A stretch of DNA of 64,000 nt from Klebsiella oxytoca. GTDB taxonomy: Bacteria > Pseudomonadota > Gammaproteobacteria > Enterobacterales > Enterobacteriaceae. This document shows positions 56,635-64,000 of this stretch, in pieces. The stretch covers positions 1,674,001 through 1,738,000 of the forward strand of contig NZ_CP046115.1 of the NCBI RefSeq assembly GCF_009707385.1, in the 5' to 3' direction. The translations under genes and the position numbers were made by a program. Position 1 is the stretch's first letter. Each line of letters opens with the position of its first letter. The notes beneath the pieces were generated by a model, which was not told where the DNA came from, did not search any database, and worked only from the letters and a program-made list of their open reading frames with translations.

Positions 56635-57351
56635 ATGAAACTCGAGTTTTCAGTTTATCGTTATAACCCGGACGTAGACGATGCTCCGCGCATGCAGGAT
56701 TACACCCTGGAAGCGGAAGAGGGTCGCGATATGATGCTGCTGGATGCGTTAATCCAGCTAAAAGAAAAAGATCCGTCTCTGTCGTTCCGCCGCTCCTGCC
56801 GTGAAGGGGTATGTGGTTCCGACGGCCTGAACATGAACGGCAAGAACGGTCTGGCGTGCATTACGCCGATCTCCGCGCTGAATCAGCCGGGCAAGAAAAT
56901 TGTTATCCGTCCGCTGCCAGGATTACCGGTTATCCGTGATTTGGTGGTAGACATGGGGCAATTCTATGCACAATATGAGAAGATTAAGCCTTACTTATTG
57001 AATAATGGGCAAAATCCTCCTGCTCGCGAGCATCTGCAGTCGCCAGAGCAGCGTGAGAAACTCGACGGTTTGTACGAGTGTATTCTCTGCGCATGTTGTT
57101 CAACTTCATGCCCGTCGTTCTGGTGGAATCCGGATAAGTTTATCGGCCCGGCTGGCCTGCTGGCCGCGTATCGCTTCCTGATCGACAGCCGCGATACCGA
57201 AACCAGCGAGCGCCTCGAAGGGCTGAGCGATGCTTTCAGCGTATTCCGCTGTCACAGCATCATGAACTGCGTCAGTGTATGTCCTAAGGGGCTGAACCCG
57301 ACGCGCGCCATCGGCCATATTAAGTCGATGCTGCTGCAGCGCAGTGCGTAA
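56635..57351 (+). CDS. sdhB: Succinate dehydrogenase iron-sulfur subunit
   Basis: A 238-residue protein carrying three clusters: [2Fe-2S] by SCREGVCGSDGLNMNGKNGLAC-type ligands (Cys near 55, 60, 63, 75), and [4Fe-4S] and [3Fe-4S] by CILCACCSTSCP (near 149-159) and CHSIMNCVSVCPKG (near 206-219). It passes electrons from SdhA to quinone. GGAGACAGGA precedes the ATG. Confidence 0.98.
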   Translation: MKLEFSVYRYNPDVDDAPRMQDYTLEAEEGRDMMLLDALIQLKEKDPSLSFRRSCREGVCGSDGLNMNGKNGLACITPISALNQPGKKIVIRPLPGLPVIRDLVVDMGQFYAQYEKIKPYLLNNGQNPPAREHLQSPEQREKLDGLYECILCACCSTSCPSFWWNPDKFIGPAGLLAAYRFLIDSRDTETSERLEGLSDAFSVFRCHSIMNCVSVCPKGLNPTRAIGHIKSMLLQRSA

Positions 57352-57354
57352 GTA

Positions 57355-57435
57355 ACCCGGTCTGTCCCGGATGGCGCTACCGCTTATCCGGGCTACCAAA
57401 AGCAGTAACCCCGGTAGCGTTCGCGCCGCCGGGGA
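57355..57435. repeat. REP pair after sdhB
   Basis: Two opposed REP-like palindromes, about 57355-57396 (CCCGGTCTGTCCCGGATGGC to ATCCGGGCTAC) and 57405-57435 (ACCCCGGTAGCG to CGCCGGGGA). They are located just after the sdhB stop and probably protect the sdh part of the mRNA. Confidence 0.7.
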
Positions 57436-57441
57436 CATAGC

Positions 57442-57619
57442 AGGAAACCTCTAAAAACTGCCACATTAATAGTAATAATCGAGATGTTCAGCGCGAGACA
57501 AGGCGCGAGCAGAACGAATCTCCGGGAGCATAGTGAACTATGTGACCGGAGTGAGTGAGGGTCGCAACACAGTCGCAGCCTGAACAAAGAAGATTATTAG
57601 ACAGTTTTTAAAGGTTCCT
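57442..57619. repeat. 178-bp imperfect palindromic repeat (MITE-like)
   Basis: The ends are inverted repeats (AGGAAACCTCTAAAAACTG against AGGAACCTTTAAAAACTG). The arms continue to match (TAATAATC/GATTATTA, GTTCA/TGAAC). The centre has CATAGTGAACTATG flanked by CCGG. It has no coding capacity. It shares the layout and short stretches with the repeat at 30445-30591. Confidence 0.75.
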
Positions 57620-57729
57620 TAGCGGACGAAACCACAACTCCTCCGCAACAAGTGAACCCCGGCACGTACAACTTCTGTGCGTGGTAGTTTCTACGGCGAA
57701 ATAAGCATATAAATGCTTAAGGGATCACG

Positions 57730-60537
57730 ATGCAGAACGGCGCAATGAAAGCCTGGCTGGACTCTTCTTACCTCTCTGGTTCGAACCAGAGCTGGATAGA
57801 ACAGCTCTATGAAGACTTCTTAACCGATCCTGACTCTGTTGACGCCAACTGGCGTTCTATGTTCCAGCAGTTACCTGGCACCGGAGTCAAACCGGATCAA
57901 TTTCATTCCAAAACGCGTGATTATTTCCGCCGCCTGGCGAAGGATGCCTCGCGTTACACTTCTTCGATTTCCGACCCTGACACCAATGTGAAGCAGGTTA
58001 AAGTCCTGCAGCTCATCAACGCATACCGCTTCCGTGGTCACCAGCATGCGAATCTCGATCCGCTGGGACTGTGGCAGCAAGAGAGAGTGGCGGATCTCGA
58101 TCCGGCTTACCACGATCTGACCGAGGCCGATTTCCAGGAAAGCTATAACGTAGGTTCTTTTGCCATCGGCAAAGACACGATGAAGCTGGGCGAACTGATT
58201 GCAGCCCTCAAGCAAACCTACTGCGGCTCCATCGGCGCGGAATATATGCACATTACCTCTACCGAAGAAAAGCGCTGGATCCAGCAGCGTATCGAGTCGG
58301 TGGCAGGCAAAGCGAGCTTCACCGCGGAAGAGAAAAAACGCTTCCTCAGCGAACTGACCGCAGCGGAAGGCCTTGAGCGCTACCTCGGCGCGAAATTCCC
58401 GGGCGCAAAACGCTTCTCGCTGGAAGGCGGGGACGCGCTGATCCCGATGCTCAAAGAGATTATCCGCCACGCGGGTAAGAGCGGCACACGCGAAGTGGTG
58501 CTGGGCATGGCGCACCGCGGCCGTCTGAACGTACTGGTCAATGTGCTGGGTAAAAAACCGCAGGACCTGTTCGACGAGTTCGCCGGCAAACATAAAGAAC
58601 ACCTCGGCACCGGCGACGTGAAGTACCACATGGGCTTCTCTTCCGATATGGAAACCGAAGGCGGACTGGTACACCTGGCGCTGGCGTTCAACCCGTCGCA
58701 CCTGGAAATCGTCAGCCCGGTAGTTATCGGTTCCGTGCGCGCCCGTCTCGATCGTCTGGACGAGCCAAGCAGTAACAAAGTGCTGCCAATCACTATTCAC
58801 GGCGACGCCGCAGTAACCGGCCAGGGCGTGGTTCAGGAAACCCTGAACATGTCCAAAGCGCGCGGTTACGAAGTGGGCGGTACCGTACGCATCGTTATCA
58901 ACAACCAGGTTGGCTTCACTACCTCCAACCCGCTGGACGCGCGTTCTACCCCGTACTGCACCGATATCGGCAAAATGGTACAGGCGCCGATTTTCCACGT
59001 TAACGCTGATGATCCGGAAGCCGTGGCTTTTGTGACTCGCCTGGCGCTGGATTTCCGTAATACCTTCAAACGCGATGTCTTCATCGACCTGGTGTGCTAC
59101 CGCCGTCACGGCCATAACGAAGCCGACGAGCCGAGCGCAACCCAGCCGCTGATGTACCAGAAAATCAAAAAGCATCCGACCCCGCGCAAAATCTATGCCG
59201 ACAAGCTGGAAGCCGACAAGGTTACGACGCTGGAAGACGCTACCGAGCAGGTTAACCTCTACCGCGATGCGCTGGATGCCGGCGAATGCGTGGTGCAGGA
59301 GTGGCGTCCGATGAATATGCATTCATTTACCTGGTCGCCGTACCTCAACCACGAGTGGGATGAAAGCTACCCGGACAAAGTTGAACCTAAGCGTCTGCAA
59401 GAGCTGGCGAAACGCATCAGTACGGTGCCGGAAGCCGTTGAGATGCAGTCCCGCGTGGCGAAAATTTATGGCGATCGTCAGGCGATGGCCGCCGGTGAGA
59501 AGCTGTTTGACTGGGGCGGCGCGGAGAATCTCGCCTACGCTACGCTGGTTGATGAAGGCATTTCTGTACGTCTGTCCGGCGAAGACTCCGGACGCGGTAC
59601 CTTCTTCCACCGTCACGCGGTTATCCACAACCAGAAAAATGGCTCAACCTATACGCCGCTGCAGCACGTCCACAATGGCCAGGGTCATTTTAAAGTCTGG
59701 GACTCCGTGCTGTCTGAAGAGGCGGTACTGGCGTTTGAATACGGCTATGCCACCGCAGAACCGCGCACCCTGACTATCTGGGAAGCGCAGTTCGGTGACT
59801 TCGCCAACGGCGCGCAGGTGGTTATCGACCAGTTCATCAGCTCCGGCGAGCAGAAATGGGGCCGGATGTGTGGCCTGGTGATGCTGCTGCCGCACGGCTA
59901 CGAAGGCCAGGGGCCGGAGCACTCCTCCGCGCGTCTGGAGCGTTATCTGCAGCTCTGCGCCGAGCAGAATATGCAGGTCTGCGTACCGTCCACTCCGGCG
60001 CAGGTTTACCATATGCTGCGTCGTCAGGCGCTGCGCGGTATGCGCCGTCCGCTGGTGGTGATGTCGCCGAAGTCTCTGCTGCGCCACCCGCTGGCGGTCT
60101 CCAGCATGGACGAACTGGCGAATGGCACCTTTATGCCGGCCATCGGCGAAATCGACGAGCTCGATCCGCAAGCGGTGAAGCGTGTTGTGCTGTGCTCTGG
60201 TAAGGTTTACTACGATCTGCTGGAACAACGCCGTAAGAACGAGCAGAAAGATGTCGCTATCGTGCGCATAGAGCAGCTCTATCCGTTCCCGCATCAGGCG
60301 GTACAGGAAGCGCTGAAACCTTATGCGCACGTGCATGATTTTGTCTGGTGCCAGGAAGAACCGCTCAACCAGGGCGCGTGGTACTGCAGCCAGCATCACT
60401 TCCGCGAAGTGATTCCGTTTGGGGCCTCTCTGCGTTATGCAGGCCGCCCGGCCTCCGCCTCTCCGGCGGTAGGTTACTTGTCCGTTCACCAGAAACAGCA
60501 ACAAGATCTGGTCAATGACGCGCTGAACGTCGATTAA
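57730..60537 (+). CDS. sucA: 2-Oxoglutarate dehydrogenase E1 component
   Basis: A thiamine-diphosphate enzyme that decarboxylates 2-oxoglutarate. It has 935 residues, two more than E. coli, from a small insertion near residue 190. The ThDP/Mg region is [18 protein letters not shown]...NNQVGFTTS. Active-site His loops are [13 protein letters not shown] and [24 protein letters not shown] precedes the ATG. A 378-base gap with repeats lies between it and sdhB, and an internal promoter is possible there. Confidence 0.98.
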   Translation: MQNGAMKAWLDSSYLSGSNQSWIEQLYEDFLTDPDSVDANWRSMFQQLPGTGVKPDQFHSKTRDYFRRLAKDASRYTSSISDPDTNVKQVKVLQLINAYRFRGHQHANLDPLGLWQQERVADLDPAYHDLTEADFQESYNVGSFAIGKDTMKLGELIAALKQTYCGSIGAEYMHITSTEEKRWIQQRIESVAGKASFTAEEKKRFLSELTAAEGLERYLGAKFPGAKRFSLEGGDALIPMLKEIIRHAGKSGTREVVLGMAHRGRLNVLVNVLGKKPQDLFDEFAGKHKEHLGTGDVKYHMGFSSDMETEGGLVHLALAFNPSHLEIVSPVVIGSVRARLDRLDEPSSNKVLPITIHGDAAVTGQGVVQETLNMSKARGYEVGGTVRIVINNQVGFTTSNPLDARSTPYCTDIGKMVQAPIFHVNADDPEAVAFVTRLALDFRNTFKRDVFIDLVCYRRHGHNEADEPSATQPLMYQKIKKHPTPRKIYADKLEADKVTTLEDATEQVNLYRDALDAGECVVQEWRPMNMHSFTWSPYLNHEWDESYPDKVEPKRLQELAKRISTVPEAVEMQSRVAKIYGDRQAMAAGEKLFDWGGAENLAYATLVDEGISVRLSGEDSGRGTFFHRHAVIHNQKNGSTYTPLQHVHNGQGHFKVWDSVLSEEAVLAFEYGYATAEPRTLTIWEAQFGDFANGAQVVIDQFISSGEQKWGRMCGLVMLLPHGYEGQGPEHSSARLERYLQLCAEQNMQVCVPSTPAQVYHMLRRQALRGMRRPLVVMSPKSLLRHPLAVSSMDELANGTFMPAIGEIDELDPQAVKRVVLCSGKVYYDLLEQRRKNEQKDVAIVRIEQLYPFPHQAVQEALKPYAHVHDFVWCQEEPLNQGAWYCSQHHFREVIPFGASLRYAGRPASASPAVGYLSVHQKQQQDLVNDALNVD

Positions 60538-60551
60538 TTAAAGGATACATA

Positions 60552-61778
60552 ATGAGTAGCGTAGATATTCTGGTTCCCGACCTGCCTGAGTCCGTAGCTG
60601 ACGCAACGGTTGCTACCTGGCATAAAAAACCGGGTGATGCGGTTGTCCGTGACGAAGTGCTGGTAGAAATCGAAACTGACAAAGTGGTACTGGAAGTGCC
60701 GGCTTCAGCGGATGGCATTCTGGATGCAGTGATTGAAGATGAAGGCGCCACCGTGCTTTCACGTCAGATCCTGGGCCGCCTGCGTGAAGGTAACAGCTCC
60801 GGCAAAGAGTCCGGCGCTAAAGCAGATGCTAAAGAGTCTACTCCGGCCCAGCGCCAGCAGGCTTCTCTGGAAGAGCAAAATAACGATGCGCTGAGCCCGG
60901 CAATCCGCCGTCTGCTGGCGGAGCATAGCCTCGACGCGGCAGCTATTAAAGGCACCGGCGTTGGCGGCCGTCTGACCCGTGAAGACGTTGAAAAACATCT
61001 GGCGAGCGCACCGGCAAAAGCTGAAGCGCCGGCCGCTGCGCCAGCCGCTGCCGCTGCTGCGGCTCCGCAGCTGGGCAATCGTTCTGAAAAACGCGTGCCG
61101 ATGACCCGCCTGCGCAAGCGCGTTGCCGAGCGTCTGCTGGAGGCGAAAAACTCCACCGCCATGCTGACGACCTTCAACGAAGTCAACATGAAGCCGATTA
61201 TGGATCTGCGTAAGCAGTACGGCGACGCGTTTGAAAAACGTCACGGTATTCGCCTGGGCTTTATGTCCTTCTACGTGAAGGCGGTGGTTGAAGCGCTGAA
61301 GCGCTATCCGGAAGTGAACGCTTCTATCGATGGCGATGACGTGGTGTATCACAACTACTTCGACGTCAGCATGGCGGTCTCCACGCCGCGTGGCCTGGTG
61401 ACCCCGGTTCTGCGTGACGTTGACCTGCTGGGCATGGCGGATATCGAGAAGAGAATTAAAGAGCTGGCAGTAAAAGGCCGCGACGGCAAGCTGACCGTAG
61501 ACGATCTGACCGGCGGTAATTTCACCATTACCAACGGCGGCGTATTCGGTTCGCTGATGTCCACGCCGATCATCAACCCGCCGCAGAGCGCGATTCTGGG
61601 TATGCATGCCATTAAAGACCGTCCGATGGCGGTGAATGGTAAGGTGGAAATTCTGCCGATGATGTACCTGGCGCTCTCCTACGACCACCGTCTGATCGAC
61701 GGACGTGAATCGGTAGGCTTCCTGGTAGCGATTAAAGAGCTGCTGGAAGACCCGACTCGTCTGCTGCTGGACGTGTAG
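60552..61778 (+). CDS. sucB: Dihydrolipoyl succinyltransferase (E2)
   Basis: The core of the 2-oxoglutarate dehydrogenase complex. It has 408 residues (E. coli 405). The lipoyl domain has the lipoate carrier Lys44 ([10 protein letters not shown]), the E3-binding domain is around 113-145 ([23 protein letters not shown], cited as [12 protein letters not shown]), an Ala/Pro linker spans about 158-175, and the catalytic domain ends with [11 protein letters not shown]. It follows sucA by 14 bases. Confidence 0.98.
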   Translation: MSSVDILVPDLPESVADATVATWHKKPGDAVVRDEVLVEIETDKVVLEVPASADGILDAVIEDEGATVLSRQILGRLREGNSSGKESGAKADAKESTPAQRQQASLEEQNNDALSPAIRRLLAEHSLDAAAIKGTGVGGRLTREDVEKHLASAPAKAEAPAAAPAAAAAAAPQLGNRSEKRVPMTRLRKRVAERLLEAKNSTAMLTTFNEVNMKPIMDLRKQYGDAFEKRHGIRLGFMSFYVKAVVEALKRYPEVNASIDGDDVVYHNYFDVSMAVSTPRGLVTPVLRDVDLLGMADIEKRIKELAVKGRDGKLTVDDLTGGNFTITNGGVFGSLMSTPIINPPQSAILGMHAIKDRPMAVNGKVEILPMMYLALSYDHRLIDGRESVGFLVAIKELLEDPTRLLLDV

Positions 61779-61799
61779 TCAGCAAGAGTATTACCTACC

Positions 61800-61840
61800 G
61801 TAGGCCGGATAACATGCGTCAGCGCCGTTATCAGGCCTAC
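61800..61840. repeat. REP element between sucB and sucC
   Basis: A palindrome GTAGGCCGGATAACATGCG to CGCCGTTATCAGGCCTAC, a single REP unit of the common enteric type. The 103-base gap holds nothing else. Confidence 0.8.
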
Positions 61841-61881
61841 AGGTTTAAAGATAATTATTCCCTGAAGGATGGACTGAACAC

Positions 61882-63048
61882 ATGAACTTACATGAATATC
61901 AGGCAAAACAACTCTTTGCCCGCTATGGCTTACCGGCGCCGGTGGGTTATGCCTGTACTACTCCGCGTGAAGCAGAAGAAGCCGCTTCAAAAATCGGCGC
62001 GGGTCCGTGGGTAGTGAAATGTCAGGTTCACGCTGGTGGCCGCGGCAAAGCGGGCGGTGTGAAAGTAGTTAAAAGCAAAGAAGACATTCGCGCATTTGCT
62101 GAACACTGGCTGGGCAAACGCCTGGTAACCTACCAGACAGATGCAAACGGCCAGCCGGTTAACCAGATTCTGGTTGAAGCGGCGACCGATATCGATAAAG
62201 AGCTGTACCTGGGCGCGGTAGTTGACCGTAGCTCCCGTCGCGTGGTCTTTATGGCCTCTACCGAAGGCGGCGTGGAAATTGAAAAAGTGGCGGAAGAAAC
62301 TCCACACCTGATCCACAAAATCGCTCTTGATCCGCTGGCGGGCCCGATGCCTTATCAGGGACGTGAACTGGCATTTAAACTGGGTCTGGAAGGTAAGCAG
62401 GTTCAGCAGTTCACCAAAATCTTTATGGGTCTGGCGACCATTTTCCTTGAGCGCGATCTGGCGCTAATCGAAATTAACCCGCTGGTTATTACTAAGCAGG
62501 GCGACCTGATCTGCCTCGACGGCAAACTGGGCGCTGATGGCAACGCGCTGTTCCGCCAGCCGGATCTGCGCGAAATGCGCGATCAGTCGCAGGAAGATCC
62601 GCGTGAAGCTCAGGCGGCACAGTGGGAGCTGAACTACGTTGCGCTGGACGGCAACATCGGTTGCATGGTTAACGGCGCGGGCCTGGCGATGGGTACCATG
62701 GACATCGTTAAGCTGCACGGCGGCGAACCGGCTAACTTCCTCGACGTTGGCGGCGGCGCAACTAAAGAGCGCGTCACCGAAGCGTTCAAAATCATCCTCT
62801 CTGATGACAACGTTAAAGCGGTTCTGGTTAACATCTTCGGCGGTATCGTACGCTGTGACCTGATTGCCGACGGCATCATCGGCGCGGTGGCTGAAGTGGG
62901 CGTTAACGTCCCGGTAGTGGTCCGTCTGGAAGGTAACAACGCCGAACTGGGCGCGAAGAAACTGGCTGACAGCGGCCTGAATATTATTGCAGCGAAAAGT
63001 CTGACGGATGCAGCTCAGCAGGTTGTTGCCGCAGTGGAGGGGAAATAA
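61882..63048 (+). CDS. sucC: Succinyl-CoA synthetase beta subunit
   Basis: A 388-residue protein, equal to E. coli. The N-terminal ATP-grasp domain begins [16 protein letters not shown] and has [12 protein letters not shown]. The C-terminal ligase domain has [15 protein letters not shown]. It makes ATP from succinyl-CoA with SucD. The stop shares its A with the sucD ATG (TAATG). Confidence 0.98.
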   Translation: MNLHEYQAKQLFARYGLPAPVGYACTTPREAEEAASKIGAGPWVVKCQVHAGGRGKAGGVKVVKSKEDIRAFAEHWLGKRLVTYQTDANGQPVNQILVEAATDIDKELYLGAVVDRSSRRVVFMASTEGGVEIEKVAEETPHLIHKIALDPLAGPMPYQGRELAFKLGLEGKQVQQFTKIFMGLATIFLERDLALIEINPLVITKQGDLICLDGKLGADGNALFRQPDLREMRDQSQEDPREAQAAQWELNYVALDGNIGCMVNGAGLAMGTMDIVKLHGGEPANFLDVGGGATKERVTEAFKIILSDDNVKAVLVNIFGGIVRCDLIADGIIGAVAEVGVNVPVVVRLEGNNAELGAKKLADSGLNIIAAKSLTDAAQQVVAAVEGK

Positions 63049-63917
63049 TGTCCGTTTTAATTAATAAAGATACCAAGGTTATCTGCCAGGGCTTCACCGG
63101 TAGCCAGGGTACATTCCACTCTGAACAAGCCATCGCTTACGGTACGCAGATGGTTGGCGGCGTTACGCCGGGCAAAGGCGGCACCACTCATCTGGGCCTG
63201 CCGGTGTTCAACACCGTGCGCGAAGCGGTAGAAGCCACCGGTGCGACCGCATCCGTTATCTACGTTCCGGCGCCGTTCTGCAAAGACTCCATCCTGGAAG
63301 CTATCGATGCAGGCATTAAGCTGATTATCACCATTACTGAAGGTATCCCGACGCTGGATATGCTGACTGTGAAAGTGAAGCTGGACGAAGCTGGCGTGCG
63401 TATGATCGGGCCGAACTGCCCGGGCGTGATCACGCCGGGCGAATGCAAAATCGGCATCATGCCGGGCCACATTCACCAGCCGGGTAAAGTGGGCATCGTT
63501 TCCCGTTCCGGTACCCTGACCTATGAAGCGGTTAAGCAGACCACCGACTATGGCTTCGGCCAGTCCACCTGCGTGGGCATCGGCGGCGACCCGATCCCGG
63601 GCTCCAACTTCATCGATATCCTGAAGCTGTTCCAGGAAGATCCGCAGACCGAAGCGATCGTGATGATCGGTGAGATCGGCGGTAGCGCGGAAGAAGAAGC
63701 GGCTGCTTACATCAAAGATCACGTGACCAAACCGGTTGTCGGCTACATCGCCGGCGTGACCGCGCCGAAAGGCAAGCGTATGGGCCACGCGGGCGCGATC
63801 ATTGCCGGTGGTAAAGGGACTGCGGATGAGAAATTCGCCGCTCTCGAAGCCGCAGGCGTGAAAACCGTTCGCAGCCTGGCCGATATCGGCGAAGCGCTGA
63901 AAACCGTTATTAAGTAA
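63048..63917 (+). CDS. sucD: Succinyl-CoA synthetase alpha subunit
   Basis: A 289-residue protein, equal to E. coli. The CoA-binding fold has [15 protein letters not shown] and [12 protein letters not shown]. The phosphorylated His is residue 247 counting Met ([11 protein letters not shown]). It is the last gene of the operon in this window. Confidence 0.98.
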   Translation: MSVLINKDTKVICQGFTGSQGTFHSEQAIAYGTQMVGGVTPGKGGTTHLGLPVFNTVREAVEATGATASVIYVPAPFCKDSILEAIDAGIKLIITITEGIPTLDMLTVKVKLDEAGVRMIGPNCPGVITPGECKIGIMPGHIHQPGKVGIVSRSGTLTYEAVKQTTDYGFGQSTCVGIGGDPIPGSNFIDILKLFQEDPQTEAIVMIGEIGGSAEEEAAAYIKDHVTKPVVGYIAGVTAPKGKRMGHAGAIIAGGKGTADEKFAALEAAGVKTVRSLADIGEALKTVIK

Positions 63918-64000
63918 GAAGTAAAAAAACAGCCCTGGCTTTCTGCATGGCCAAGGGCTGGTCCAGTTTCGACATGGTTGGCCATCTGATGATGGTCTTT
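63918..64000 (+). ncRNA. sucD 3' UTR with terminator; possible SdhX-type sRNA, cut by window end
   Basis: Two hairpins follow sucD. The first is AGCCCTGGC.../GCCAAGGGCT (63931-63959, one bulge). The second is a perfect 7-bp stem GGCCATC-TGAT-GATGGTC (63980-63997) running into T at the window edge, which is terminator-like. In E. coli the processed sRNA SdhX comes from the end of this same operon. That the same RNA is made here is inferred from position only. Confidence 0.5.

Noticed and set aside
57871..59322. 483-codon frame on the minus strand opposite sucA
   Set aside because: The composition (His/Arg/Val rich, no domain) is typical of antisense shadow; sucA covers the region.

Overview
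This window is a chromosomal segment of a member of the Enterobacteriaceae, most likely Klebsiella or a close relative such as Raoultella. The reasons are the near-identity of its housekeeping proteins to E. coli, a gene order that follows the E. coli asnB-nag-fur-kdp-sdh-suc region, and Klebsiella-like additions (tcuRABC, a pcp/DUF969/DUF979 cluster). The genus is an inference; no rRNA or species marker is present.

Layout. 1-1.3 kb: the 3' end of ubiF, then a seven-gene tRNA operon on the minus strand (Met, Leu, Gln, Gln, Met, Gln, Gln in transcription order) with its promoter, a terminator and an eighth decayed tRNA-Gln remnant. 1.5-13.8 kb: asnB, the N-acetylglucosamine regulon (nagBACD divergent from nagE), glnS, and the chitoporin genes chiPQ with NagC boxes and a ChiX pairing site. 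13.9-18.8 kb: tcuC, tcuB, tcuA and tcuR for tricarballylate use. 18.9-23.9 kb: fur, fldA, ybfE, ybfF, seqA, pgm.

24-33.7 kb is the accessory part of the window. A DeoR-type regulator is followed by a zinc alcohol dehydrogenase, a ribose-type ABC importer (binding protein, ATPase, permease), an L-xylulose-kinase-like FGGY kinase, an UlaE-type 3-epimerase and an AraD-type 4-epimerase. Read together, the genes spell import of a sugar alcohol, oxidation to L-xylulose, phosphorylation, and two epimerisations to D-xylulose 5-phosphate. L-arabinitol or xylitol are the best substrate guesses. The cluster lies between pgm and kdpE, where E. coli K-12 carries potE-speF. It contains a 147-bp palindromic repeat and ends in a six-unit REP array.

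34-46.5 kb: kdpFABCDE (including the tiny kdpF), ybfA, phrB, dtpD, ybgI. 46.5-52.1 kb: pxpBCA (5-oxoprolinase) followed directly by two membrane proteins (DUF969, DUF979) and pyroglutamyl peptidase pcp, which together look like a pyroglutamate supply-and-use module; then nei. 52.2-64 kb: gltA divergent from sdhCDAB-sucABCD, the core of the TCA cycle, with REP elements, a second 178-bp palindromic repeat between sdhB and sucA, and a terminator-bearing 3' UTR after sucD that is cut by the window end.

All coordinates, motifs and pairings were read by eye from the sequence. Family assignments come from memory of known proteins, not from database searches.
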